A stretch of 64,000 bases of DNA from Casuarius casuarius (lineage: Eukaryota > Chordata > Aves > Casuariiformes > Casuariidae): positions 124,001-188,000 of the forward strand of contig PTFA01000195.1 in the NCBI GenBank assembly GCA_003342895.1, given 5' to 3'. The notes beneath the pieces are model-generated. The model was not told the DNA's origin and did no database searches. It was given only the letters and a program-made list of their open reading frames with translations. The position numbers and the translations under genes were made by a program. Positions 1 through 11,070 of this stretch are shown in pieces. Each line of letters begins with the position of its first letter. Within the stretch, counting starts at the first letter, position 1.

Positions 1-334
1 AGGATTCCTTAATGCATTAACAGAGGTAAAAAAAAGTGTGAATGTGTCCTCAAGACAGGTAATAGAAAAGTAGGTGCTGGCAGTGCAAACTTTGGTGAAC
101 TTTTCCCATTCCTTAGAATAAAGATGGTCAGTCCTGTGTGGTGGAATTTCCTCATCTTAGAAGGTTATGTCCTGCACCTTAGCTGAAGTAACTGTTAAGA
201 TATATGTTCTTAGCTCATCCTAATGTGAAATGTGTCATTGTAAGCATTATAATCCATGGTGTGTACAGTCATTTCCTCCCGTTCTAATAAAGAATTTAAT
301 CACTCTTTTTCTCCCCAGATGAATCTATGCAAGG

Positions 335-380
335 CAGGGGGAAAAAAAAAAAAGAAAAGAAAGAGAGAGAAAGAAAAAAA
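335..380. repeat. Purine-only A/G-rich simple repeat
   Basis: The run has five G, then twelve A, then GAAA/GAGA units, with no pyrimidine. It is low-complexity sequence. It may be the remnant of a retrotransposon A-tail, but no element body was recognised next to it. Confidence 0.85.
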
Positions 381-1691
381 TAGGATGATACAGGCTTGTT
401 TCACAACTCATGACCTATTAGGCTAGAAAAGAAAAAAGGAAAGAAACTTTAAAGGCATTTGTAGTATGATGGATGAAAATCTGAGAGTAATTGAAAAAAA
501 TAGTAACACTGAACACTGGCAGAGCAAAGTGACAAAGAGAAAAAATGAAAGGGGGGTAGGAAAGAATGGGCTCAGCGACAGGAAAGTTTTAGAATGTTAA
601 ATTCTAGTTGAATTATGAGCTCTGGGTGTCCCCGTCCCTTCACTGAAGTTATTGCAGTCATGAACACTCTGTGCTTTAAAATTAAATATTGGTAAATCTA
701 ATTGTCTCCTGTGAAGTGGAACCTAGAATTACTGTATCTTAAAGCTATGAAGCAGAGTAGTGGGAGGGAGAAGAATTGGATCCTTAGCCTATAAACAATG
801 CTGTTTTGAGACTCCTATTAAGCCTTTAAGACACGTCTTCTCTCAACAACCTTCTCTGCCATATGGCCAGTGAGGATAGCAAGAATTACAGTGCATTTCA
901 GTGCACAGCACTTCTCCCAAGTGATCCCTTCATATTGAAGACATTGTGATGTCCCATCAGCACACACATACACACACTTGCTTCCTTCGCCATGTAACAG
1001 AAGCCGGGACTCCAGTCACCACTGTCCTAATCCATGCCTTAGACACCTCACGTTTGGGCAAGATTCTGAGACTTTTACAGAAGCAAATGCCTCCACACTT
1101 GAATTATAGTGTACATCCAGGCAGAGTTTTTCTTCAGCATTGCTTTGCTAACTAGCTTTGGGTTGGTTTAGTGATTGTTGAGAACCTGAGGTAGACATCC
1201 TGGTAGTCTTTTCCAGCTACTGTATGCAGAATTTAGATGGCAATATGATTGCTGTGAACGCCAGGCACCTATTTTTTAAGATACCGTAGTGCTAACTGTC
1301 ATAACACCGAGTTTTGAGGGGAGATTGGCATTGTAATGGGAATTAGGAGCTGGGATATTTTTTAGAATTGAGCCTTGCATCTACAAAATAATGTGGATGT
1401 TTCCTTTCTCAGTGTTGTAATATTTAACTTTCAAGTCCCTTGTCACCTGGTGGAACCCACAGTCCCAGCCTAGATACGTGGCTCTGTGAAAATATAAAGG
1501 AGGAAATAAGCACCAAAAGAGGACACAGAGGGATCATCAAAGAGTGCTTAATGTGCTGACATCCATCTAAACTGGCCAATAAAATATATTAGGGGGCATA
1601 AAAGACAGAGGGGGCATTTATTTACCTGTGCTTCATATAAGTTCAACAGTGTTTCCAAACAACCTCTGTAGAGTCAAGGGACTCTTTCTTT

Positions 1692-1724
1692 GGGGGGGAA
1701 AAAAAAAAAAAAGAAAAAAAAAAA
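1692..1724. repeat. G7A15-type homopolymer run
   Basis: A run of seven G is followed by two long A runs separated by a single G. It is low-complexity and length-polymorphism prone, with no adjoining element recognised. Confidence 0.85.
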
Positions 1725-4294
1725 GTCTGCCTCCAGTAGAAAAGAGAAAATAACATATTTACATGGGATTACAAAGTGTTTCTGAAGTTCATAGTAAATT
1801 CGAGACTGTGGAGAGGGGAGCCCAGGGAAAACCTGTTACTTTATGTCCTTCTTGAAGCATAAAATTCAGCAAAAATTCAATAGCACTGTCAAATGCCAAA
1901 TAGGCAGGTCGATATGTTAAACAGGAAGTAGTGACACTTCTAAAGAAATAGGCCAAAGCTTACCTCTAGCCCGAGATATAAACTCTAATGATTTCACACC
2001 TTCATTCTTAGTCCATAGGTGGAACAGCACTCTGACTGAGTAATGGGCGCTGCAGAATTTACAGCCCTGTCTGATGGGATATTTGAGTGTACATTTTCAT
2101 ACTGCATTTCTTTCACTCTGTCGTAATGCTTGTTATGTTCATCTCATTCCTATTAGCGATGAATGAAAAGCTAAGACCTAGCTGACCCTATATTAAGTAT
2201 GTGAACATGCAAGCCCATCAAAAGTTTGTTGAATTTTGAGATCAGATAAATACATGACCAGGCTTAGCCTGTTCTTTCTGATAAACCAGATATGAAAAAT
2301 GCCGTTGTTATAAATGGCATTCTTAAATTAACCTGTTCTGGCCAAACTCTAGAATTCTTGGAAATGTCAATGTCCCTGTCAGCTTTTCTTTTCTTAGAAG
2401 GAATCCAGTAGTTCTGAAAAGTTTGGAGTCTACACACTTATTTGAACACTTGAAGTACAATAAACATCAGCAAAATGAAGGTAAGAATGTTCTTTCTCTT
2501 TTTTTGCTCATCCTAGACCTGTGTTTTATTTATACAGTTAGCTCTTCTAGGCAAGTACGGGCTCTTACAAAGTTTATACAATGACTAGCACAGTGTTCTG
2601 GATTGAAATCTGTGTCTTTTTTATAATAGAAATATACAGCCATTCCAAAGTCCTATACTATAAAATGAGGTCCTCCTATATTCTTTTAAAACATCTTCCC
2701 AGCCCGGTCAACTGCTGATCATTGAGATAGATAAACAATATCAGAAACATGCCCACGCCTGCCTCACAGCTACAAGACGGGGAAGTTATTGTTTGTATGA
2801 GGCCCCTAAGCGTGCCTTGCAAAAATGGATTTGTTTTGGGGGGTAAGTATTGCCCCTGAGCTCTGCAGCTGTTGTTTGCAGTGAAATACAAAATATATAA
2901 CCCATGCCTTTGTCTGCCATGTAGGAGGTTCATTTTTCAAATGTATAATATGCTGCACTAGTGCCTTTCTTGAAAAGATGCTTCTAGACTGGAAAGTATC
3001 ACCCCGAATGTTTGCTACACTAATAGGCCTCATAATACACCATGTGTATAGTGCCTTGGTGCAGATTAACAATATAAAAAGTTAAGCTATGTTTTATATT
3101 AGCATTATTCTTAATGCTAATGTAATGTCTAACCACTAAGGCAGCATTGTTAGAGTGTTAGTACTGTAGATTGTAATGACAAAAGGAATTAGATGGGTTT
3201 TCTATGTTAAATCAATCATTAAGTGGTGGTATAATTATTTGCTGTTAGTAAAGCTCTTTTTTCCCCCTATTGTAAAATTGACAGTGTACGAAAGTAATTG
3301 CACTGTTTTCATTGCGGCAGGGCTCCTTAAGATTAGAGTTTGGGAGGAAAGATGTGGCACTCCTAATCCTTTTGACATTTCAGGAGGAATGCATGAGTAA
3401 TATTGCGTAGCCATGTAATTAATCAGCCTGGGTATTTGTGGTCTACAAAGCATGTATTTCTACTTGCATTAGGATGGGAAGGGTGAGTGGTGGGTGGGAG
3501 AGTTTCTATGTTCTGCCCTTCTACCATTTTAATTACAGTGGGACATTGTCTCCAATAATTTCCTTTGTCAAGTTTGTGTGTGCCTTGCATGCTAAGATCA
3601 TGGCTAGATGACTCTCCATGGAAATATTTTACCTTTGAATAGAGGGACATGATTGCTAATAAACCTAGGTTTTACCCTTGATATACTAGTCTTTACAGAG
3701 AATTTAAAGGAAATAGACTGGGGGGTTCTGTCCATGATATTTGCATTTTCTCTGCTTTGTAGTGGCTATGTGTAGTGACAAAAGAAACCTGGCTGGAGAA
3801 AGATAATGGGGTGTTTTGGGAGAGAGGAGGGCTGGGTGAGTTTGTGGGGTTTTTTGAGGTAAAGGAAGAATTTGTAAGGTCACACAAGGACACAAGTATG
3901 GAGATGTTAATTGAATTGGAAATATTACAATCAAATGTTTTGTTAGAAATGAACTTTTCTAGGAAAGCATAATGGTTTTAATAAAATTTGAGTCAGGAGG
4001 GTTTCTCAGATCCAAGTGTTTTTAGATAAAATCAGTTTACGCACTCAGTAGTGGTGTACACACCTGGGCCATAGAAGACCCATGCTGAAGGCTTTGTTCA
4101 AGGCCTTGTTTCAGGACTGATTTGCAAAAATAAAGGCAATGGCTCAGGCTCTAGAATGTATGATTATTAAAAAAAAAAGTGCAGGAGCTCCAGCAAGGGA
4201 AACAGAGGGACTAAGGGAGAAACATTGCTGTTCAACTAGTAGCTTGGTGAGGCCAAAGTTTTCCAAATGCCTAGAATAGCAGATATCCTATGAT

Positions 4295-4484
4295 CTTTTT
4301 TTTTCTCTCTAATCCCCCTCCCTTCCCTTCCCTTCCCATTCTCCTTTCCTTCCCTTTCCCTTCTCCTTCCTTTCCCTCACCTCTCCTCCCCTCCCTTTCC
4401 CTTTCCCTTTCTGTTTCTATTTCCCTTTCCCTTTCTCTTTCCTTTTCCCTTTCCCTTTCTTCCCTCTCCCTCTCCCTCTTCTTC
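4295..4484. repeat. Polypyrimidine (CCCTTT)n/(TTCCC)n tract
   Basis: About 190 bp are almost purely C and T on the plus strand, with only a few interrupting purines. The 5' half is built of TTCCC/CCTTT units and the 3' half (about 4395-4466) of CCCTTT hexamers, ending in TCCCTC units. The opposite strand is therefore an (AAAGGG)n purine strand. Both strands are open in some frames (78-83 codons of Ser/Leu/Phe or Arg/Glu repeats). That is a composition effect and not a gene. Mirror-symmetric tracts of this kind can form triplex DNA; that is a known property of the class and was not tested here. Confidence 0.95.
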
Positions 4485-7400
4485 ATCTCAACTTGCAGTG
4501 AAAGCAAATTCCAAAGCTTTAGTTTCTGTCTCTCAAAATAACATTGATATTTGCTACCTGGAAATGAAATTGGACCTATTTAACCCAGATCTTAGGATAA
4601 TAGCAACTTTCCATATCTTAGCTTTGTGGTACCATTTGGTCGCTGTAATAATGGTAATGGTAGCAGCAACTAGTAAAGGATCATTTTTATGAAGTGACAT
4701 GCAATAATAAGATAGAGAAGCAAGGAATTACTAAAAGACTTATGTTCACCAATGTATGAATAAAATGGTAACTCAGAGATCCACAAGAACTTATGCTATT
4801 GCCTTCCAGTTTGAGGAGACCCGGCACTGGGTGCACTTTCTGAAATATGCAAGGCTCCATTCTGCAGAAGGATATGTTGCCTCCCATTGAGAGGATGCAT
4901 TGATAACCACCCACAGCAGATCTACCACATCTTAGCTCTGCGAGACATGTTTTCTCTCACTTGCTGAAGAAATGTCAATAATATCAGCTGAATTGCTCCT
5001 TTAGTGGGCTGTAATGCTATCAGTTTCAGTGGATACAATATTGCAAAATACCACGTCTCAGTTTTGAAAGTATTTAAATACCTTATAAACCTAGTCAAGA
5101 GAGAACTGAATATACTGTCTTCTGTACTGTGTGAGATACTACACAGGTTTTGACATATGCAGAGTTTGGGTAGGACACTGCCTGGAAACCACAGCCATCA
5201 TGAACATCAGTTAAGAAGTCATAGATAAATGTATTATACATAGTAAGTCACAGATATCAAAAACGTTGGAAAACTCTTGCACCACAGCCACTGATGAATT
5301 GAGGGGTGGGAAAAAAAAGGAGAGAAACATCCACTAACCAGTTCTACATATGTTTAGGCTGGTTTATTTTAACCACTGACATATTTTTAAGCAGGTATTT
5401 TAAAATGTGTGTGTGAAGGTCCTTTCTGTAACATATTAAGCTATGAACCAGACCTCCAACACCCACATCAAGAGAACTATTACACTCGATATAACCTTTG
5501 GTTCTGTTATATAAATACGAAAACTTTCTTCCTTGTATTACTCATAGATGGTTTTCAGTCACTTTTATGTTTCCGTTTTTAAAATTGTCAAATGGATAGC
5601 AATAATAATAATTTGTGTGTCTGGTATGCATTGATATTTTTGGTACTTTCGCTGTAAAGATAAGCAGATGGGGGCTTATTAAATTCTATAAAACTATACG
5701 TTGTAAAGAAATCGAATATGAAGGGAGCTTGAAAAGGCATGCTGAGCAGGCCTCCTTTTTAACTGGTTCAGAACCACAGCAGACAATGTGTTGGTAGCAT
5801 ACTTCATGTTGCTAATTGGTTATGGTCTTTTATAGTCCTAATCAATAAACTAATTGAGCTGTGTCAGATTAGTTTGCTAACTTTTTATTTACTTTAGAAA
5901 CAAATAATAGCCAACGTATCTATCTTCAATTTAAGTCAAATAGCTAAAAGATTGTAAAAATCTGTGAGGAGTTCCTTCATACACCCCCAGCAGCTGAGAA
6001 AAATCACCCTAGTGCCGAATTCACTTTCACTTTGGCATAGCAAGCCCATAATGCAGTAACAGACTTTGGTCTGCCTCTTGGTCTCTCTGTCTCTCTGCAC
6101 ATTTCACTATTCATGTGATGAATACAGCAACCAAGAGAGAACAGCAGTCATATTCTTTGAAGGACACGTCCATTCCTCTCCCCTTGAGTGCAGCTCTCAA
6201 GGATGCCTTTCAAGGCTCTGAGCACGTAGGGAGTGACGGGTTGAGGGGTTCGTCATCAGAAGAACTGCAACATCCGTGCTGATGGCTCCATGGGTTCACA
6301 CCTTTGAATGACTGTTCAAGGTGTTTCATTTCAGACTGCACAGCCGCGACTGAGACTATTCCAGGAGTCCTCAGCACACTCTTCATCCATTTTGCTGCTC
6401 CCACTGCACGATCTATTTAAGCTCTAATGAAAGGGAAATGCCATTGTCAGGGGAGACAGCAGGGAAGGAGTTAAGATAAGCACCGGCTGTTGGACATCAT
6501 TATTCTAATCCTATATAGACGTGGAAAACTTTGAGGTGGGACACCCATGAAGAAAATGAGAATTTAGTGATCTTCCAGATGGACTCAATAGTCAAGGTAG
6601 GGTGAGAATGGCTCTTCTTGTGAAGTTCTGGCTTCTGACACCCATAAAATCTTGGCAAATAAAACTCTACTCCTACAGCTGAAACTGGACAGGGTACTCA
6701 CTTTGGATTTGCAGTGGAATGTGAGAAGGGGGAAGCTTCCAGATGTTTTCCAAAATCAGCCTCTCCGATAGTCCTATTTCAGAGGCCTTTTGACTATTCT
6801 GTGAGCCCAATATATATACTTAACTGTAGCAACTGGAAGATTCCTGTAAAGAAAAAAACTTTAATGCATTTCCATCTGCATAGATTGTTGTCTCTGTTTA
6901 TTACAGGAAGGGCCCTGGAATTTTTTGTATTTTCACCTGTACCATCAACCAGCCACAAGTAAGAATGGAGTCTTTCTTTTCACAGCATGAATACATTAAT
7001 GTAAATAAATAACTAAATAGATAAATATAAAGAGGAAGATAAAAACAAACAAACAAACAAATAAACAAACCCGAAACCAAAAATACACTTTTCACTTCCC
7101 AGACATTTTCTCCAAATATTCTGAATCCCAAACGCTGGCCTACCTCATTCTGTCTTCAACCGCATACACATACACTTCAGTTTCTGTAGCTTGTATAGAC
7201 TTGCATGAGACCTTAAATGAAAGAAGGTATAGCCTTCTTAAATCACATCTGTTGCTACAAGGAACTCATTGTGGTCTGCAGTACCTATCTGAGATGCTGG
7301 GTAAAGAACTGAATGGCAGTTTTTTCTGAGCTATGTCATATTGTGAATATGTTGCTAGCAGATCCCAATCTAATTACTTGAAGCTCAGGTATCACTATAT

Positions 7401-8950
7401 ATGACTGGCAGAGATTTTTAAACCTAAGAATGAGTACATGGCTGAAAGAGAAAAATCAATTGTACGAAGACCTTAGTGCAGTGTGAAGACCCAAACCCTA
7501 CTCTCTCCTCTCTGGATAACCTCTCATGGTTATCCCTGGAAGTGTCTGTTCCAGTGCTGAGTTTGGTGATGAGATGTTGGGAGAGTTTTACCCAGCAACA
7601 GAGTGCAAGAAGGATCAGCCAAACACAGGGAGGCAGCAGCACTGTGCTGCAAGAAGGGGACATTAGCAAACAGCTCGGGAATTCTGAAAATAAAATATGT
7701 GGGAATATTTTACTTCAGTCAGGGAATAGTGTACTCATTAGTAATTACATTCATCACTGGAGCAATTCTACTTTATTCTCCCTTACGCTTTGCCCTTGTT
7801 CTTATTTTGTCCAGATTGAACACTCATTCCTAAAATATAGACACTTGGGTGAAGTGTTTTCAGTTCCAAGGTAACAAGTAAGACAAGATATACTACGCAA
7901 CATGCCAGAAAAACTTTTCTTCACTTAAATCAAGGGTTGTAGTTATTATTGGGAGGCAAAAGTCCTTCCTACTATATGAAATAAATACATTTTCAAATGT
8001 CCTGTCACTGAATAACATAGGAGGAATATTCTAGAGCTTTTAGTAAAGATTCCTCTTCCTTTTGATTAAAGTTACTAGCTACTAGATTCCTATATAGATA
8101 TAGATAAGATACAGACTATATCCTGGTATAATTGTGTACACTGCTTTTCAAGGTTGCTTGCACGGTTTGATCTCTTTGTAGTTGTCCAATGTCTGTTTTC
8201 CCAAGAATGTAGCTGAAGATCAGTTTTCAATTTTCTTGGGAAAGTCTTCGCATTGCTTTCTGCCTCCCTTTTTCCATTTGCTAAAGGGATGTCATATAGC
8301 TGTTTGTATGTGGCAAGGGACAAATGATATTTAACTTCTTTGTAAATGGTTATAAGATCTATGCAGAAAAAAACTGTATATATACTAGTATTTTTATAGT
8401 CGGTTTTGAAAATCTAGCAGTCATATTAAGAGATTATTCTTCTGTACTATGAATGGATGAAAGGACACAGATAATGATTTGCCAGTCCAGAGAGAAAAGG
8501 AAAATAGCTCATTATCTGCATTTTCATCTGATAATAGGATGTCCAGGGAGAGGACAGAAACTATAACCAAACATGGACCATGGCCTCTTATTTTCATAAA
8601 CTTTGCTTTCCAACAAAATTGAAGTGTTCATTTTGTTTTGTTGGTATCAGCCCTCCTCAGTGCTACTAAGAATAGTTAAATATTGCAACTTATAAAGACA
8701 ACGTTAAATTCACAACACGATAAATGTTTGCTTTTGTAATGTAAACCACCACCAGAAGTCCTCCAGTGTCCAGAGAAGGTAGGTACAACCTGAATTAAGC
8801 TGTAGTAAAGCAACTCAATAAATCAAATATTCAAAGCTCTCTGAAACATTCGGAGCTATGCAATGCATGCAAAAAATCACATTTAAGAGTGGTGGCATTA
8901 GGCCAGAGCCAGCAAAGATACAGTGAGACGAAAAGTAAGTCTTTTGCACC
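4485..8950. other. Non-coding background
   Basis: No gene was recognised. The longest frame (132 codons, plus, 7476-7874) resembles no family I know and is overlapped by an open minus frame at 7424-7669. A short AAAC-type repeat lies at 7041-7071. Weak ATAG-rich stretches occur near 7,000 and 8,085. The interval 6,180-6,420 is slightly GC-richer, without a recognisable element. Confidence 0.55.
7041..7071. repeat. (AAAC)n microsatellite
   Basis: Several AAAC units in tandem include one AAAT variant. It sits just after ATAAATA-rich sequence. It is simple-sequence DNA with no adjoining element seen. Confidence 0.85.
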
Positions 8951-8959
8951 TATATTCAT

Positions 8960-9330
8960 ACTTCCTTTAATTGTTAAAGAGACAATTGTGATGATTTTTT
9001 CATAATTAAATTTCAGAAACTGACCTATTTTGAGTGAGAGGCAAGGAAAAAATTCTGTCCACCCACATCTGCTGTTTCCTGGATACGAGCCAGCCTTTCA
9101 GTGTAACACTAACTCACAATGCAGCCGAGAAAGGACAAACATGCCCCCTCTCTTTGCCTGATTAGAGGATGTCTCATAAATGCATTCCCTGGACAAGCTT
9201 TATAATAGACTCATCCACTTTGTGTTCAATTGTAAATTCAATACCTACCACTATTAGCTGTTCAATCTGCTGAAATTCATCCTGTTAAACATTTGGTAAT
9301 AAACAGGACTGGGCATGAACAATAAAGATA
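8960..9330. other. Candidate conserved non-coding segment
   Basis: The segment is complex and repeat-free. It is dense in homeodomain-type core motifs (TAATT, ATTA) and E-box-like words, and it lacks microsatellites. The texture resembles vertebrate conserved non-coding elements more than the decayed repeats elsewhere. This is an impression from composition only, because conservation cannot be measured from a single sequence. Confidence 0.25.
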
Positions 9331-9559
9331 ATTGTATATATATTTTTTAAAGTATGCATTGTTACCTGGGATTTTGGGTTATTTTTGGTATGTGTATTTC
9401 ACAGGAACTTCACAGCTGGCACAAGAGGCTGAGCAAATAAGCTGCATGACATGTAAAGGTTGAGTCAATCAGCAATAGCTGTCACGTTTATTCAGGTGCA
9501 GTTGTTGCAGGTGAAAATATTCTAGATGCAGAGACTTGTTAGAGACAGGGAAAAATCTT

Positions 9560-9960
9560 CAACTACTTATCAGCTGCTTTGACCAGCACCAATCTTAAGT
9601 ACGAACACAGCGAGAGCAGCAGTGTGCCAGCCTGGGACGTGATGTGCGTCCTGTGCATTAACCTGACGATGCAGCGCCGCTGTGAACCCCTGCTCCTCAG
9701 AGGGACTTCTGCTGAGTCCGGGGCACCACAGCAAACTAAACAGGGTCCAATTCTGCAGCATTTTCTAAAAGTATGGCTTAAATCTGCAAAAAGAACAGCT
9801 TCCGGTGTCCCCCCTCCTCCGAGAGGGAGCTCCCAGTGCCCTCTGCAGCCCCACCAGTGCTTGGGGTTGCCCCACGTGAGTAAAACTTTGCAGAAGCAAG
9901 CGAGGAGCGGGGAATTTGTGGACCAGGCATAGAGTTGCTTTATGTGTGCATGGCAGCTAG
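9560..9960. other. GC-richer patch with overlapping open frames
   Basis: About 400 bp are clearly richer in G+C and CpG than the surroundings. The plus strand is open for 117 codons (9579-9932) and the minus strand for 145 codons (9563-10000) over the same bases. Neither translation resembles a protein family I know. Open frames on both strands are what GC-rich, stop-poor DNA gives by chance. It could be an unrecognised repeat, a non-coding transcript exon or a small regulatory region. The sequence does not decide among these. Confidence 0.35.
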
Positions 9961-10489
9961 TGCATGCACAACTGAACCCTTTGCTCAGCAAAGAATCCAT
10001 CTAACTTTGAAGCTCATCTCACCGTGTTTCACTGTTTAATTTCTGGCCCTGTATTTCCAAACTCCGCTCGTGCCTCGCATCAGCTGCATGAAGAAATCAA
10101 GTAACTGCCTGCTAAAATGCTTATGTATTCACATAGCTGCCCATTTGCTGCTACTTTATTAGCACTCCTGATAACGGCGACTCCGCGCACAACTTAGGAA
10201 TGTAACCACGCACTTGCACTTTAAAGAATCAGTCACTTAAGTTTTCAGCGCAAGAATCGGTTTTCTACTGAGAACAGCTTGTCTATGCAGCCCCTAGTGG
10301 ATAAATGTGTTTATCGCAGATTTTTTTCAGCTCGCTGGGGCTGCTTTTCCAGAAGAGGAAGCATCATCTCCTCTTCGAAGCATTGGAAGCTTCTTCAACA
10401 CACACACAATTTGTTCAGTGCACGTCAAAAGCAGACCAACTAATTATGGAAACTTTTCTGGAGGAACAGCAGGGATCAGGACACTGAAG

Positions 10490-10640
10490 GATCCACTCAT
10501 ATCTGTCTCAGTGCATGGCTTCTGCAAAGTGATTTTGTGCCTCAGTTTCTCCCCCTCTAAATGGACCGTTAATATGGAGTCATGGCTATTGAAAGGGGTT
10601 GATTTGCTGATATTTACAGTGCTCAGAATGTGTAAACCAC
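10490..10640 (+). repeat. MIR/CORE-like SINE fragment
   Basis: The words TGCCTCAGTTTCTCC (about 10538-10552) and the following CTCTAAATGGACCGTTAATA match, with mismatches, the '...GTGCCTCAGTTTCCCCATCTGTAAAATGGGGATAAT' core of MIR-like tRNA-derived SINEs. The TTACAGTGCTCAGAATGTG at about 10615-10633 fits the 3' part of the same family. The tRNA head is not visible, so this is a 5'-truncated old copy. Confidence 0.5.
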
Positions 10641-10924
10641 AACAAAAATGCAATCTTTTTATCCTCCTCATTCATTTTATTTCTCAAACCTAAAATAAAG
10701 TCTGAACTAATGAAGTCATTAGTTCTGATAAAAACTAGAACAGAGATCATTTTTACCAGTATGGATCAGAGTAGCGGGTGAACCTTACTGAAAATTGAAA
10801 AGGAGTTTTGTTTAATTTAAAATAAATGGGCTGCAGCCCTTTCTACTTTATTCTAGAGTAACAGAAATCCAGGCTCTGATTTATTTCTCCAAACCAGGTG
10901 GTTCTGGAAACCTAGTGAGAGGAA

Positions 10925-11070
10925 TCGATCGTGTGTGATTTCCAGGCCTGTTTCCCTGCTGAAGCGCACTGCGGCCGAGCAGCCAAACTTTGCTGAAATT
11001 CGCCTGCTGCTGCTCGGAGCTGAGGTGGCCTCCGGGAGCTGGGGAAGTGGAGCGGATGGCCGGCAGCCCT
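10925..11070. other. Small CpG-enriched patch
   Basis: About ten CpG dinucleotides fall within roughly 140 bp, including an ATCGATCG word and a GCGGCCG word. The rest of the window is strongly CpG-poor. It is far too short for a classical CpG island. Frames of 67-81 codons cover it on the plus strand and 69 on the minus, none recognisable. It may be an orphan unmethylated regulatory site or a fragment of an unknown repeat. Confidence 0.35.

Larger units (their letters stand above)
1..4294. other. AT-rich non-coding background
   Basis: I see no gene here. Open frames are all under 90 codons, and several overlap on opposite strands, as expected by chance. Inside are two purine-rich runs (335-380 and 1692-1724), each a short G run followed by a long A run. 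The stretch 3,480-3,860 is G-rich on the plus strand without a clear repeat unit. No splice-flanked exon or RNA fold was recognised. Confidence 0.6.

Noticed and set aside
4271..4541. Ser/Leu/Phe-repeat (plus) and Arg/Glu-repeat (minus) open frames
   Set aside because: Both are direct translations of the polypyrimidine/polypurine simple repeat.
7476..7874. 132-codon plus frame
   Set aside because: No recognisable motif, an opposite-strand frame is open over part of it, and there are no splice-like boundaries with good context.
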